Part shown: positions 23,681 through 32,469 of the stretch, piece after piece
Layout of the letters: each line of letters begins with the position of its first letter
Numbering within the stretch: position 1 is the stretch's first letter
Assembly: GCA_016930695.1 (NCBI GenBank)
Contig: JAFGGD010000030.1
Coordinates: forward strand, 182,321-246,320
Direction of reading: 5' to 3'
From: Candidatus Eisenbacteria bacterium
GTDB lineage: Bacteria > Orphanbacterota > Orphanbacteria > Orphanbacterales > Orphanbacteraceae
Length of the DNA stretch: 64,000 nucleotides
Position numbers and translations under genes: made by a program
Notes under the pieces: model-generated
Told to the model about the DNA's origin: nothing
The model's database searches: none
Seen by the model: only the letters and a program-made list of their open reading frames with translations

Positions 23681-25150
23681 CTACCGGCGGAGCAGTCGCC
23701 TCGCCACGCGCCGGACCGTCCCCCGGTCCTCGTCGCTGTAGGGTCCGAATCGCCAAAGCAGGAATCCCAGAAGGGGGAAGTAGGAGAGGGCTCCCGCGGC
23801 GAGCCCCAAAAGGGCCGGCCACCCGAGGCCGGCGATCAGCGGGAGGGGGAGAGCCGCGCCGAGCGCGAGGAGAAGGAGCCGGCCCATTCCCACCCAGGGG
23901 AAGAGCCGCCGGAGGGGCGCGTCGAGGATCCGGCCGCTCCAGAAGAGATAGAACGTCGCCTGGCAGTAGGTGGTGATCACCGTCGCCACCGCCGGCCCGA
24001 GGTAGGAGAGGCGGGGGATGAGAAGGATCGAAAGGCCCAGGTTGGCGAGCACGTCCGCCGCCGCGCCGATCGCCACCAAACGGGACCGGCCGAGGGCGAG
24101 AAGGATCGGCGTGTAGGTGGCGCACCGGAGAGGGAGCAGAATAAGGTAGATCCGGAAGGGGGCGGCGCTCGCCCGGTAGCGATCCGAAAAAAGAACCGCC
24201 AGGAAATCCGGCGCGAACACCATCAGAAAAGCGAAGAGGGAGACCAGGATCGCCGCCGCCTTGAGAATCGCCCGGTGCCAGAGGGCGATCAGCTCGTCCC
24301 GCTTCCCCTCCTCGGAGAGACGGGAGAACTCGGGGATCACCACCGAGGAAATCGCGCCGGCCAGCACCCCCACGAAGGGAATCTCCACGGCGCCGTTGGC
24401 GTAGATCGCGAATGTTTCCGGCGTGAAATACGCGGAGACGATGTTTTTATCCAACCACCGCGAGGCGACGCGGAGCACGTCGTTCAGCCCCACCGGCAAC
24501 GAATAGGCGAGGAATCGCCGTGCCAGACCGCTCGGGTATTCGGTGGGAACGCCCCGCACCGTCGAGCCGGCGCCGAACAGCATCAGGCCGGTCCGGACCG
24601 CCCCGTAGCCGACCACGCACCAGAGGACCGTCGCCAGCGCCGCGCCCGCGAGGGAGGGGAGGAGGACGGCGGAGACGAGCAGCACCGCGTGGATCACCGT
24701 GAGGAGTCCGAGAAGGCGATGGCGGTTTTGGGAGATGAGGAAGGCGTCCATCGGCAGGCCGGGGAGGACGAAGAAGGCGTAGACGGCGAAGGTGCGCAGC
24801 GTGCCCGACAGCGATGGGTTGTCGAACCAGCGCGCCACCAGCGGCGCGCCGAACCACAGAAGGCAACCGAGAAGGGCGCCGATCCCGGTGAGGGCCGCGG
24901 CGGCGCGAACCAGAAAACCACGCCGCATCGGTTGACTCATTTTAGGTAGAAAATAAAGAATCCCCACCGGAAACCCGAGCAAGGCGATCTCGAGCACCAT
25001 GTGGGTGAGAAACCAGGTCTGCTGGAAGGTGCCGTATGCGGCCGCGTCGAGATGGCGGGAGAGGAACATGCTCACCACGAGCACGTTCAGCGAGAGGGCG
25101 ACCATCCGGGAGAAACCGATGACGCCCACCTTTTTCGTGAGGCCGCTCAA
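23681..25150 (-). CDS. Wzx/MATE-like polysaccharide flippase
   Basis: An inner-membrane protein of 489 residues with about 12-14 hydrophobic helices throughout, of the oligosaccharide flippase (PST/MOP) type: it would flip lipid-linked sugar units to the periplasm. The N-terminus (SRMVALSLNVLVVSMFLSRHL) and the central run with a conserved DVLRVASRWLDKNIVSAYF are typical. The start is TTG at 25150, overlapping the stop of the upstream acyltransferase by 4 nt (TTGA); the region before the first helix has no better start. It is the last gene of a three-gene minus-strand operon with a deacetylase and an acyltransferase. Confidence 0.85.
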   Translation of the reverse strand: MSGLTKKVGVIGFSRMVALSLNVLVVSMFLSRHLDAAAYGTFQQTWFLTHMVLEIALLGFPVGILYFLPKMSQPMRRGFLVRAAAALTGIGALLGCLLWFGAPLVARWFDNPSLSGTLRTFAVYAFFVLPGLPMDAFLISQNRHRLLGLLTVIHAVLLVSAVLLPSLAGAALATVLWCVVGYGAVRTGLMLFGAGSTVRGVPTEYPSGLARRFLAYSLPVGLNDVLRVASRWLDKNIVSAYFTPETFAIYANGAVEIPFVGVLAGAISSVVIPEFSRLSEEGKRDELIALWHRAILKAAAILVSLFAFLMVFAPDFLAVLFSDRYRASAAPFRIYLILLPLRCATYTPILLALGRSRLVAIGAAADVLANLGLSILLIPRLSYLGPAVATVITTYCQATFYLFWSGRILDAPLRRLFPWVGMGRLLLLALGAALPLPLIAGLGWPALLGLAAGALSYFPLLGFLLWRFGPYSDEDRGTVRRVARRLLRR

Positions 25151-25674
25151 CGGGTCCCCTCACCCCGCTCCGGTCGGGCCGACTCCTTGAGGACCCGGGC
25201 CGGGTTGCCGCCGAGGATCACATGACCCGGGAAGCTCTTCGTCACCACCGCGCCGGCGCCGACGATCACGTTTTCTCCCAGCTCCACGCCCGGGAGGATC
25301 ACCGCGTTCATACCGATCCAGCAGCGGTTCCCTATCCGGATCGGCGGCGCCGGAAGATGGCGGCTGTTGTCGAGGGGATCGTGGTTGGCGCTGATCAGCC
25401 CCACGCCGGGGGCCATGTTCACGTCGTCGCCGATCTCGATCCCGTTGTACGCCTGGATGTAGGTGTTCGGCGAATCGCCCGGACAATGCGGCCCGGCGCC
25501 GTAACGGATCCGCTCCGGATGGTGGATGGTGCTCGTGAAGTGCACCGGCCAGGGGACGCCCGCGTTGATCCGCAGGATCCTCTTGCCGTACCAGTTCATC
25601 CACCAAAAGGAGAGGGAGATCCCCTCGGGGACGCGGAAAAGGCGCCGGACGAAACTCCGCAGTGCCGCTTTCAT
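25147..25674 (-). CDS. Left-handed beta-helix (hexapeptide) acyltransferase
   Basis: A 175-residue protein of the serine/galactoside O-acetyltransferase fold. The repeats run from about 70 to 160: IEIGDDVNMAPGVGLI, then IRIGNRCWIGMNAVILPGVELGENVIVGAGAVVTKSFPG, ending in GNPARVLK as in sugar O-acetyltransferases. A His-Asp pair in SANHDPLDN is the likely catalytic site. N-terminal residues 20-40 are aromatic and may touch the membrane or lipid substrate. ATG at 25674 overlaps the deacetylase stop by 4 nt. It probably acetylates a surface sugar exported by the flippase that follows. Confidence 0.87.
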   Translation of the reverse strand: MKAALRSFVRRLFRVPEGISLSFWWMNWYGKRILRINAGVPWPVHFTSTIHHPERIRYGAGPHCPGDSPNTYIQAYNGIEIGDDVNMAPGVGLISANHDPLDNSRHLPAPPIRIGNRCWIGMNAVILPGVELGENVIVGAGAVVTKSFPGHVILGGNPARVLKESARPERGEGTR

Positions 25675-27371
25675 CGCTCCGATCCCTCCGGCCGGGGCCG
25701 CACCGCCACGACCAACTCGCCGCCGGCTTCGAAATCGCGGAGGAGCACGGCGGAACATCCGTCCACGACGCGGATCTCCGCGCGACCGCCCGACGCCTCC
25801 TCGATCCGCGTATCGGAACGCCGGGGGAGAGGGGTGAGCGTCAGCGCGCGGAAGGGGACGCCGAAACGATAGCGAAGCCGGGTCTCCGCGCCCTCCCGCC
25901 GCGCCGCCAAAAGCGAAACGAAACGCCGCGTCCTCCACCAGTCCGCCGCCTCGTCCAGCGTGGCGACCCAAGCCTCCCCCTTGCGGGACGCCGCCCAATC
26001 GAGAAGCCCCTCGAAGGCGCGGTCCCCCGCGTCCCCCCGGTCCGGATCGACCGCGTAAGGGTGGAAGAGCACCGACGCCAGCCCCCCGGCGCGCCTCACC
26101 GGCCCGCTCCACTCCTCCCAATCCGGCGGCGTCACCACCCCCGCCCGGAGAAGAGCCCGATCCATCCCGAGGAGGGGAATCGCCAGAGGCCTCTCCCAAT
26201 CGGGCGGCTCGAAGGGGAAACAGGTTCCGGCTCGAAAACCCGGATGGTCCGGATAGCCGAGGGAGGCGTCGTAATGGAAGCCCGCCTCCGCCTGGGCGAT
26301 CCACGTCTCGGGGAGCCGGAGCCTCAGATAGTGTTGCCGGACACCCACCGCCTCCCGGTCCGCCGCCTCGGAAACGACCGCCCTCTCCCGGGCGAGCCGC
26401 TCCGCGGACAGGTAGGAATCGAGCCCGCCGTGCAGCCCCACCGCGAAGCCGCGCTCCGCCAGGGAGCGGAGGAAGCGGCGGAAGGGGGGAGAGGAGACGT
26501 CGTAACGAACGTCGAGACGGTCTTTCTTTTCGGCGAGGAAAAAGAAGGTGGAGCAGAGACCGCGGCGCTCCTCGGCGTCGCGGATTCTTTCTGAGTAAAG
26601 CGTAGGCGGAACCGCCCCTTCGCGGAGATCGCGGGCGAAGCGCCGGATCGACGCGGCGCGCCCCGGTCCCTTGCCGAGGAGGGAGGAGGAGGCGTGGCGG
26701 GCGAGACGCCTCGGCCAACGGACCGCCAGATCCTGGTCGTGGGTGATGGCGACGGCGAAGCGCTCCCCCTCCGGCCACGGATGAATCCGGAGCGCCGCGG
26801 CGGCGGACGCGGCGAGGGCGGCCTCGATTCCCGAACGGATCGCGTCTCCGAGGAGATCCGTCACCGGCTCGCCCAACAACCCCTCCCGAACCGCCCAAGA
26901 TTCTTCGGGTCGGAAACGATCGTGTTCGTCCCGACCGCCCGCGCGCTCCTCGGCGCGGGAGAGCAGAAAGAGGGCGGGCGCCACCGGATCGTAGGCGAAG
27001 CGGACCTCGCCGGGCCGATCCCCGCTCCGCACGGCGAGGGGACGGCCGGAGCGATCGCGCAGCACCGGCTCTCCCTCGCCCGGATCGAGGAGGGGAGGAA
27101 AGGCGAGGCACTCTCCGCCGCCCGGGAGATCGAAGCGCTCCGGGCGGCCGGGGATATAGGTTTCCGGCGGCGAGGCGCGTCGCGGGAGGATCACCCGGGG
27201 CGTCCCGGCGGGGAGATCGGAGGGGGGATCGCCGTATACGACCGCGAGAAAGGGTTCTCCGGCCGGTCCCTTACGGAGCGTGCCGAGACCGATCCGGTGG
27301 AGCGTCTGCCGGAGGACCCAACGCGCCCGATCCTCCCAGCCGGAGGGGGAGATGGAGAGAACGACCCACAA
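25671..27371 (-). CDS. Polysaccharide deacetylase-like protein
   Basis: A 566-residue protein. The N-terminal 200 residues look like the DUF7033-type domain often fused to deacetylases. From about 205 a NodB-like barrel begins with AVAITHDQDLAVRW, where the DQD matches the metal-binding Asp position, then TFFFLAEKKD, FAVGLHGGLDSY (His of the second motif) and VLFHPYAVD. The remaining C-terminal 100 residues are beta-rich. Substrate is unknown; amidohydrolase action on a surface or capsule sugar is likely from the neighbours. The start is TTG 27371 with GGGAG upstream and a strong promoter behind it. First gene of the operon with the acyltransferase and flippase. Confidence 0.78.
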   Translation of the reverse strand: MWVVLSISPSGWEDRARWVLRQTLHRIGLGTLRKGPAGEPFLAVVYGDPPSDLPAGTPRVILPRRASPPETYIPGRPERFDLPGGGECLAFPPLLDPGEGEPVLRDRSGRPLAVRSGDRPGEVRFAYDPVAPALFLLSRAEERAGGRDEHDRFRPEESWAVREGLLGEPVTDLLGDAIRSGIEAALAASAAAALRIHPWPEGERFAVAITHDQDLAVRWPRRLARHASSSLLGKGPGRAASIRRFARDLREGAVPPTLYSERIRDAEERRGLCSTFFFLAEKKDRLDVRYDVSSPPFRRFLRSLAERGFAVGLHGGLDSYLSAERLARERAVVSEAADREAVGVRQHYLRLRLPETWIAQAEAGFHYDASLGYPDHPGFRAGTCFPFEPPDWERPLAIPLLGMDRALLRAGVVTPPDWEEWSGPVRRAGGLASVLFHPYAVDPDRGDAGDRAFEGLLDWAASRKGEAWVATLDEAADWWRTRRFVSLLAARREGAETRLRYRFGVPFRALTLTPLPRRSDTRIEEASGGRAEIRVVDGCSAVLLRDFEAGGELVVAVRPRPEGSER

Positions 27372-27375
27372 GGGA

Positions 27376-27441
27376 ACACTCCCGATGGTAAGAACTGGAA
27401 CCGTCGCGCGGGAGTGTACCCGGCGCCGGGACGCCTGTCAA
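27376..27441 (-). promoter_or_regulatory. Promoter of the deacetylase-acyltransferase-flippase operon, with inverted repeat
   Basis: On the minus strand TTGACA (27441-27436), 17 bp, TACACT (27418-27413), giving a start near 27406 and a leader of about 35 nt. ACACTCCC (27376-27383) and GGGAGTGT (27410-27417) form an 8-bp inverted repeat; the second arm overlaps the -10, so it may be an operator. Confidence 0.75.
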
Positions 27442-27488
27442 ACATGGGTCGAAACGTCGCCGCCGGAGAAAACACCTCCCCGGCGCGG

Positions 27489-27518
27489 TTGCCGCCGCGG
27501 CCCGCCGACTGCTAGGAT
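27489..27518 (+). promoter_or_regulatory. Promoter of panE
   Basis: TTGCCG (27489-27494), 18 bp, TAGGAT (27513-27518) preceded by TGC as an extended -10. The start near 27525 falls just before the GGAGG ribosome-binding site of panE (ATG 27540), leaving a short leader. Confidence 0.5.
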
Positions 27519-27539
27519 CGCCGGCGGAGGATTGATCGC

Positions 27540-28472
27540 ATGCGCGTCCTGGTCTTCGGCGCGGGCGCCGTCGGCGCCCTCTTCGGCGGTTGTCTCTCCG
27601 GTCCGCACCGGGTGCTCCTGGTGGGGCGACGGGAGAGAATCGATCCGATCGGGAGGGGGGGGCTTTTCATTCGCGCCGTCGGCGGGACGCGGCGCTTCGA
27701 TCCCGAGACGGCGGAGTCGCCCCCGCGTGAAGGGGATTTCGACCTGGCGGCGATCGCCGTCAAGGCGTTCGATCTCGAAGCGGCCCTCCCCGCTCTCTCC
27801 GCCGGCGGCCTCCGCATCCGCCGGATCCTGCTCCTGCAAAACGGGCTCGGAAACGAGTCCCTCCTCCGAGACTCCTTTCCCCCCGAATCGATCTACCGGG
27901 GGCTTCTCTACCACGGCGCGTCCTGGGAAGGGCCGGGAAGGCTCCTCTGGCACCGCGGCGCCCCCCTCCGGATCGGCCGTCCCCTCGTCGGCGCTCCGTC
28001 CGGCGGGGATCCGGAGACGGAGGAGTTGGCCCGCGCGCTCACCGCCGGCGACTGGGAAACTTTACCCGCGAAAGACATCCGCCGGGAGATCTGGCGCAAA
28101 CTGATCGTGAACGCCGCCATCAATCCCTTGGGAGCGATCACCGGCCTTCCGAACGGCGAACTGATCCGCACCCCGGCGCTCCGACACCTGCTCGGCGCCC
28201 TCGTGGAGGAGGGGGAAAGGACGGCGCTCGCCGCGGCGGGTTACCGTTTCGATCTGAACGCCGCGACGATGGAGGCGGCGCGTCAAACCGCGGAGAATCG
28301 CAACTCCATGCTCCTCGACCTGGAGAGGGGGAGGAGGACGGAGATCGAGTTCCTCTGCGGCGCCCTCCTCCGCGCCGCCCGCGAGAAGGGGATCCCCACG
28401 CCCGCCCAGGAAGCGGTCTATGGACTGGTGAAAGCGATGGAAGGGGAACGCGAGGGTCTCCCCGAACCCTAG
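27540..28472 (+). CDS. panE: 2-Dehydropantoate 2-reductase
   Basis: An NADPH-dependent ketopantoate reductase, the second step of pantothenate synthesis, cytosolic. The 310 residues show the N-terminal dinucleotide loop (VFGAGAVGALFGG, 4-16), GRRERI for the NADP phosphate, and a middle block with LLQNGLGNE. The catalytic helix-rich C-terminal domain carries WRKLIVNAAINPLGAITG, with the Lys and Asn of the active site, and ends ELCGA-like near GIPTPAQEAVYGLVKAME. Family length is about 290-320. It lies alone on the plus strand between two minus-strand groups, with its own promoter. ApbA/PanE family members may use other 2-oxo acids, so the exact substrate is inferred. Confidence 0.88.
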   Translation: MRVLVFGAGAVGALFGGCLSGPHRVLLVGRRERIDPIGRGGLFIRAVGGTRRFDPETAESPPREGDFDLAAIAVKAFDLEAALPALSAGGLRIRRILLLQNGLGNESLLRDSFPPESIYRGLLYHGASWEGPGRLLWHRGAPLRIGRPLVGAPSGGDPETEELARALTAGDWETLPAKDIRREIWRKLIVNAAINPLGAITGLPNGELIRTPALRHLLGALVEEGERTALAAAGYRFDLNAATMEAARQTAENRNSMLLDLERGRRTEIEFLCGALLRAAREKGIPTPAQEAVYGLVKAMEGEREGLPEP

Positions 28473-28476
28473 TCGG

Positions 28477-28512
28477 CCTCTCCTCGAAGAGCGAGAGAGA
28501 AAGGAGGAGAGG
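28477..28512 (+). repeat. 9-bp inverted repeat after panE
   Basis: CCTCTCCTC (28477-28485) and GAGGAGAGG (28504-28512) are perfectly complementary around an 18-nt purine-rich loop, starting 4 nt after the panE stop. There is no T tract; it could stabilise the 3' end. Confidence 0.4.
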
Positions 28513-28536
28513 GGAGAAGCCGGGGAAGGACCGCGC

Positions 28537-28564
28537 AAAAAAGCGGGGCGCCGGAGCACCCCGC
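28537..28564 (-). terminator. Terminator of the FadL-like gene
   Basis: Read on the minus strand, GCGGGGTGC, the loop TCCG and GCGCCCCGC form a 9-bp stem with one wobble, followed by TTTTTT. It lies 44 nt after the stop of the FadL-like gene. Confidence 0.88.
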
Positions 28565-28608
28565 ACTCGTTCGATTGCATCGTGACGATCCGGCCCCGGA
28601 CCGCCCGC

Positions 28609-29964
28609 CTAGAAACGATACCCCATCGTCAGAAGGAACTGATCCGAGTCCCGCTCTTCCCGATACAGGTCCGGATCGGGCCCCTCGATCACCCTTTTAT
28701 AAGCGCCCGTCTCCCAGGCCAGATCGACGGAGAGTTGCTCCCCGACCAGATAGCCGGCGCCCAGCGCGTAGACGCGCCGCTCTTGGTCGTAGGCGACGTC
28801 GATCTCGTCCGGATCCCGCCCGACGATGCTCTCGTCGATATCATTATCCGAAAGAGGCCAGTAGGTGAGACGGAAGGGGACCGGCTCGTAACGGTAGCCG
28901 CCGCGGAGACGGAGAGGGAACCAGGGGACGAGGAACTCGGCTCCCACCGCGTAGGAAGTGGTGCTCCTGTAGTAGGGGCGCCGGTAAACCTCACGCCCCT
29001 CCACGTCGTTCTTGAGCTCCTTCCAATCGGAGTAGCGAACGTCCGCGGCGAGGATGACCCCGCGAGCCGCGTAGGAAGCGCCGAGGCCGAACCACCAAGG
29101 ATAGGTGAACTCCTCGTCTGGAGGAAAACTCTCCTCCCACGTGGAGGAGGTCGAGCCGTCATCGTTCACGTCGTAGAGGCGGGTCATCTCGTAGCGATCC
29201 AGCGTCACCCAGCGGGGGAAGCCGAGCACGCCGCCGATTCGGACGCGGGAGGAGGCGCGGTAGAGAACCCCCGCCGATCCGGTCCATCCGGAAATATCCG
29301 AGTCGAGAAGGAAGAAATCCTCGATGGAGGCGACGTCCGGATCACGGTCCGCGACGTCCTCGGCGATGTAGCGCTGCTCGTCGTAGAGCGATCCGCGCAG
29401 GTAGGAAAGGGTGACCCCCATGGAGAAGCGGGGGCTCATGTCCCAACCGACGCCGGCGGTGTACGCGGAGAGCTTGCCGTCGGTCAGCTGCGTGTGCGTA
29501 CGGCGCGCGAGGTTCCCCTCGAAGAAACCGAAGTCGTCGTCGACGGCGCTCCGCCTGTAGCGGAGGTAGTCGTTTCGCAATCGATCCACGCCGAAGGCGA
29601 GCACCAGCGATCCGCGGTAGGTCGGATAGGGATAAAGGAACGTGAGCCCGCCCAGCTGATTCTCCGTCCCCCCCCAGTCGTCCGGCTCGCCCATCCATGT
29701 GGCGCGCGCCTCGCGCTCGGCGCGGGTCAGGGTGGCGGTCAGCTCGATCCTTCGCACGCGGACCAGCCCGGCCGGGTTCCAGGTGAGAGCCGAGGCGTCC
29801 TCGGCGACGGCGATGTGCGCGCCCCCCATGCCGAGGGCGCGGGCGTGCGCGCCCGTGTAGTTCGGCAGCTGGATCTCCAGCTCCGTGAAGGGACGCCCCT
29901 CTCCGAAAAGGGGGGCGGGCAGCAGAACACACAGAACCAAGATCGCGAGGAAACGGTGACTCAT
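28609..29964 (-). CDS. FadL/OmpP1-like outer-membrane barrel protein
   Basis: A 451-residue outer-membrane protein. A signal peptide (1-21, cleavage near LFGEG) is followed by the hallmark ARALGMGGAHIAVAEDASALTWNPAGLVRV (about 42-70), shared by OmpP1/FadL/TodX and PorV-like barrels; the remainder is alternating beta strands ending in an aromatic FLLTMGYRF, the C-terminal signal for Bam insertion. Substrates are hydrophobic compounds for true FadL, but many relatives are uncharacterised. It follows the Tyr/Trp-rich lipoprotein by 22 nt on the same strand, and a strong terminator ends it. Confidence 0.83.
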   Translation of the reverse strand: MSHRFLAILVLCVLLPAPLFGEGRPFTELEIQLPNYTGAHARALGMGGAHIAVAEDASALTWNPAGLVRVRRIELTATLTRAEREARATWMGEPDDWGGTENQLGGLTFLYPYPTYRGSLVLAFGVDRLRNDYLRYRRSAVDDDFGFFEGNLARRTHTQLTDGKLSAYTAGVGWDMSPRFSMGVTLSYLRGSLYDEQRYIAEDVADRDPDVASIEDFFLLDSDISGWTGSAGVLYRASSRVRIGGVLGFPRWVTLDRYEMTRLYDVNDDGSTSSTWEESFPPDEEFTYPWWFGLGASYAARGVILAADVRYSDWKELKNDVEGREVYRRPYYRSTTSYAVGAEFLVPWFPLRLRGGYRYEPVPFRLTYWPLSDNDIDESIVGRDPDEIDVAYDQERRVYALGAGYLVGEQLSVDLAWETGAYKRVIEGPDPDLYREERDSDQFLLTMGYRF

Positions 29965-29986
29965 CGGCGCTTCTCCCGAAGGGGTA

Positions 29987-30502
29987 TCAGCCTCGTGTCT
30001 TCTTTTTCTTCGTAGAGGATTCCGGGGCCTTTTTCTTTTCCGTGTTCGACGACGGGCTCGAGGGGGACCCGGAAGCGGCGCCGGAGGAGGAAGGCGCCTG
30101 CGCGCCCGGATAGATTCCGTAGTTCCCGCTCTCGTCGGTCCGTTCCCGTTCCTGCGTGCGCCTCTCCCACCAGGAGCGGCCGCCCGAGGAACCTCCGGAT
30201 GAGGATCCCTCTTCGTACCAGTAGTTGTCGTACCACCAGGGCCGGCCGTAGTAGTCGTTCCACCAGGTGTAGCCGCTGTACGCCGGATACCCCCAAACGA
30301 GAGGGTGATCGTAATAACCGAGCCACTCGCTCTCGTAATGGCACTCGGAGCAAGGGGAGGTCATTTCCGCGTCCCCCTCGTGCGGGGAGGAGGAGGATGT
30401 GGCGGTGATATCGGTCGGATGATGCAGCACGGTGTAGCAGCCGGCGAGCGCGAAGGGGAGAAGGAAGAGGACCGCTCTCCGGAGTCGCTTCGTTCTTTTC
30501 AC
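29987..30502 (-). CDS. Tyr/Trp-rich lipoprotein with a CxxCH motif
   Basis: A 171-residue protein. Basic N-terminus, hydrophobic core and lipobox LAGC (Cys22) mark an envelope lipoprotein. Residues 51-55 read CSECH, the motif for covalent haem attachment or, as a pair of cysteines with His, metal binding. The middle (about 58-95) is extremely rich in Tyr, Trp and Gly. The C-terminal third is low complexity, Ser/Lys/Glu-rich, and likely disordered. The GTG start at 30502 has GAGGAG upstream and a promoter at 30538-30566. It is cotranscribed with the FadL-like barrel. No family is recognised. Confidence 0.7.
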   Translation of the reverse strand: MKRTKRLRRAVLFLLPFALAGCYTVLHHPTDITATSSSSPHEGDAEMTSPCSECHYESEWLGYYDHPLVWGYPAYSGYTWWNDYYGRPWWYDNYWYEEGSSSGGSSGGRSWWERRTQERERTDESGNYGIYPGAQAPSSSGAASGSPSSPSSNTEKKKAPESSTKKKKTRG

Positions 30503-30537
30503 GTCGGCTCCTCACAAGGGGTCATGGTCACGCTTTT

Positions 30538-30566
30538 AATGTAACCGATCGGGGAAACCACGTCAA
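30538..30566 (-). promoter_or_regulatory. Promoter of the lipoprotein-FadL operon
   Basis: On the minus strand TTGACG (30566-30561), 17 bp, TACATT (30543-30538). The start near 30531 gives a leader of about 28 nt that carries GAGGAG. Its -35 lies 20 bp from the divergent plus-strand promoter. Confidence 0.72.
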
Positions 30567-30585
30567 TCCAACTTCTTTCAGCGCC

Positions 30586-30614
30586 TTGCCCGCCGGGGGT
30601 TCCCCTGGTATGGT
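30586..30614 (+). promoter_or_regulatory. Divergent promoter of the TPR protein
   Basis: TTGCCC (30586-30591), 17 bp, TATGGT (30609-30614) with TGG just before it (extended -10). The start near 30621 leaves a leader of roughly 100-130 nt depending on which start codon is used. Confidence 0.55.
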
Positions 30615-30747
30615 GCGATCGAAGGGGAGGGATCCTTTCCCCCGAACCATCGACCACACCCCGGCGGTGCGGACGGAGATCCCGCGCCGAACCGGGGAAC
30701 CGCGGGCGCTTTCGGTGGTGAACCCTGTAAAGAGAAAGGCCGTTCCT

Positions 30748-32469
30748 TTGACGCTCACCCGCACGATCCTCTTCCCGGTTCTTCTGGTCGCCGCGGGCGC
30801 CGCCCCGGCGCCGTCCGGCGCTTGGGAAGATCCGCCCGCCCCGGAACACACGGTATTCGAGGAGGGAGAGAGCGGCGACACGAGCGCCGGCACCTATGGT
30901 CTCTACCTCGAGGGCCTCCTCCACGAGGAGCGGGGGGAGATCGTGGAGGCGGCGCGCGCCTTCGAGGAGGTGATCCGACTCGATCCCTCCGCCGCGGACG
31001 CCCACGGGCGCCTCGCTTCGATCTATCTGGAGCGGAACGAACCGCTGCGCGCCCTCCCGCACGCCGAAGCGGCCGTGCGCGGCGATCCGGATTCGGAGGA
31101 CTACCTCACCCTTCTCGCCCGCTCCTATTTAGCCGCCGGCCGGGGGCCGGAGGCGATCGAGCGTTTTAAGGAATTGCTCGGTGGAGAGGTGGACCAAGGG
31201 GCGGCGCACTACCTCCTCTCCATGCTCTATGGGAGCGGGGGGGACGAAGCGCGAGCCCACGCCGAGCTGGAAAAGGCGGTGGAGGCGGCTCCGGAACACC
31301 CCTTCTACCGCTTCCGGCTCGGCGAGTCCTTCCGCGCCCGGGGAGAGTTGGACCGCGCCGAGGAGGCTTACCGCAGCGCCCTCGAGAGAGCCGGCAACGA
31401 CCGGCCGATCCTTCAATCGCTCGGTTCGATGTACAAGGAGGAGGAACGGTGGGAAGAGGCGGCGGAGGTCTTCGAAGAACTCGCCGCGAAGGGTTACCGC
31501 CCGATGGAGACCGGTTTCCACCTCGTCGGGATTTATCTCCAGCTCCGTCGGCCCGAAGACGCGCTCCGGCACGCCCTCTTCCTCCGCGAGATGGACCCGC
31601 AGAACGATCGGCTCCGCTCCGAGACGGCCGACCTTCTCGCCGTTCTCGGCAGGGACGACGAGGCGCTCGAGCAGTACCGCCTTCTCTGGAAATCGAACCC
31701 GGAGGAGTACCGCTACGCCCGCCGGATCGCCGAGATCCACATCCGCCAAGAAGACTACCCGCAGGCGGAGTCGGTTCTCCGCCGGGTGCTCGCCGAGAAG
31801 GACGGCCTCTCTTGGGTGTGGACCCAGCTCTCCTACGTTCTCTTCCGAACCGACCGGGGAGAGGAGTCGGTCGCCCTGATCGAACGCGCCTCGACGCGCC
31901 TCCCCGAGGACGCGAACATCCAATTCCTCCTCGCCAACGCCTATCTGGACGAGGGACGAGGGACCGAGGCGCTCCAACGCTTCGACCGCGCCTTGGAGCT
32001 GGGGATGGTCACCGGCGATCTCCTCTTCCGGAAGGGTGTTCTGGAGAACGAACTGGGACGGACGGAGGACGCGATGCGCACCCTCCGCCGCCTGATCGAC
32101 GTGGACCCCAACCACGCTTCCGGTCTCAACTATCTCGGCTACATGCTCGCCGACAAGGGTCTCCTTCTGGAACAGGCGGAGATGCTGATCCACCGCGCTC
32201 TTCAGATCGACCCGCAGAGCCCCTATTTCCGGGACAGCCTCGGATGGGTCTACTACCGGCAGGGCCGTTTCGAGGAGGCGGCGCGGGAGTTGGAGTGGGC
32301 CGTCCGCGGTCTCCCCGAAGACCGGGTCATCCTCGAACATCTGGCCGACGCATATGCCGGCGCGGGGAGAAGCGAGGAAGCGAAAGAGATCTACCGCCGG
32401 CTCCTCGGAGGCGCCCCCTCCGACGAAAACCTGCGGGAGAAGCTGAAGAGACTGGGAGAAACGCCGTGA
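30748..32469 (+). CDS. Large exported TPR protein
   Basis: About 573 residues of stacked tetratricopeptide repeats after a signal-like N-terminus (LTRTILFPVLLVAAGAAPAPSGA). Some fourteen TPR units can be followed from about 40 to 560, with typical A-L-x-A and G-Y-x-x-x-A spacing; the last two (LNYLGYMLADKGLLLEQAEMLI and DSLGWVYYRQGRFEEAARELE) closely match the conserved end of long TPR proteins found beside LolB/DUF4292 genes. TTG 30748 has AAAGG eight nt upstream; GTG 30718 is an alternative that lengthens the N-terminus. The stop overlaps the lipoprotein start (GTGA), so the two are translationally coupled. Confidence 0.82.
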   Translation: MTLTRTILFPVLLVAAGAAPAPSGAWEDPPAPEHTVFEEGESGDTSAGTYGLYLEGLLHEERGEIVEAARAFEEVIRLDPSAADAHGRLASIYLERNEPLRALPHAEAAVRGDPDSEDYLTLLARSYLAAGRGPEAIERFKELLGGEVDQGAAHYLLSMLYGSGGDEARAHAELEKAVEAAPEHPFYRFRLGESFRARGELDRAEEAYRSALERAGNDRPILQSLGSMYKEEERWEEAAEVFEELAAKGYRPMETGFHLVGIYLQLRRPEDALRHALFLREMDPQNDRLRSETADLLAVLGRDDEALEQYRLLWKSNPEEYRYARRIAEIHIRQEDYPQAESVLRRVLAEKDGLSWVWTQLSYVLFRTDRGEESVALIERASTRLPEDANIQFLLANAYLDEGRGTEALQRFDRALELGMVTGDLLFRKGVLENELGRTEDAMRTLRRLIDVDPNHASGLNYLGYMLADKGLLLEQAEMLIHRALQIDPQSPYFRDSLGWVYYRQGRFEEAARELEWAVRGLPEDRVILEHLADAYAGAGRSEEAKEIYRRLLGGAPSDENLREKLKRLGETP

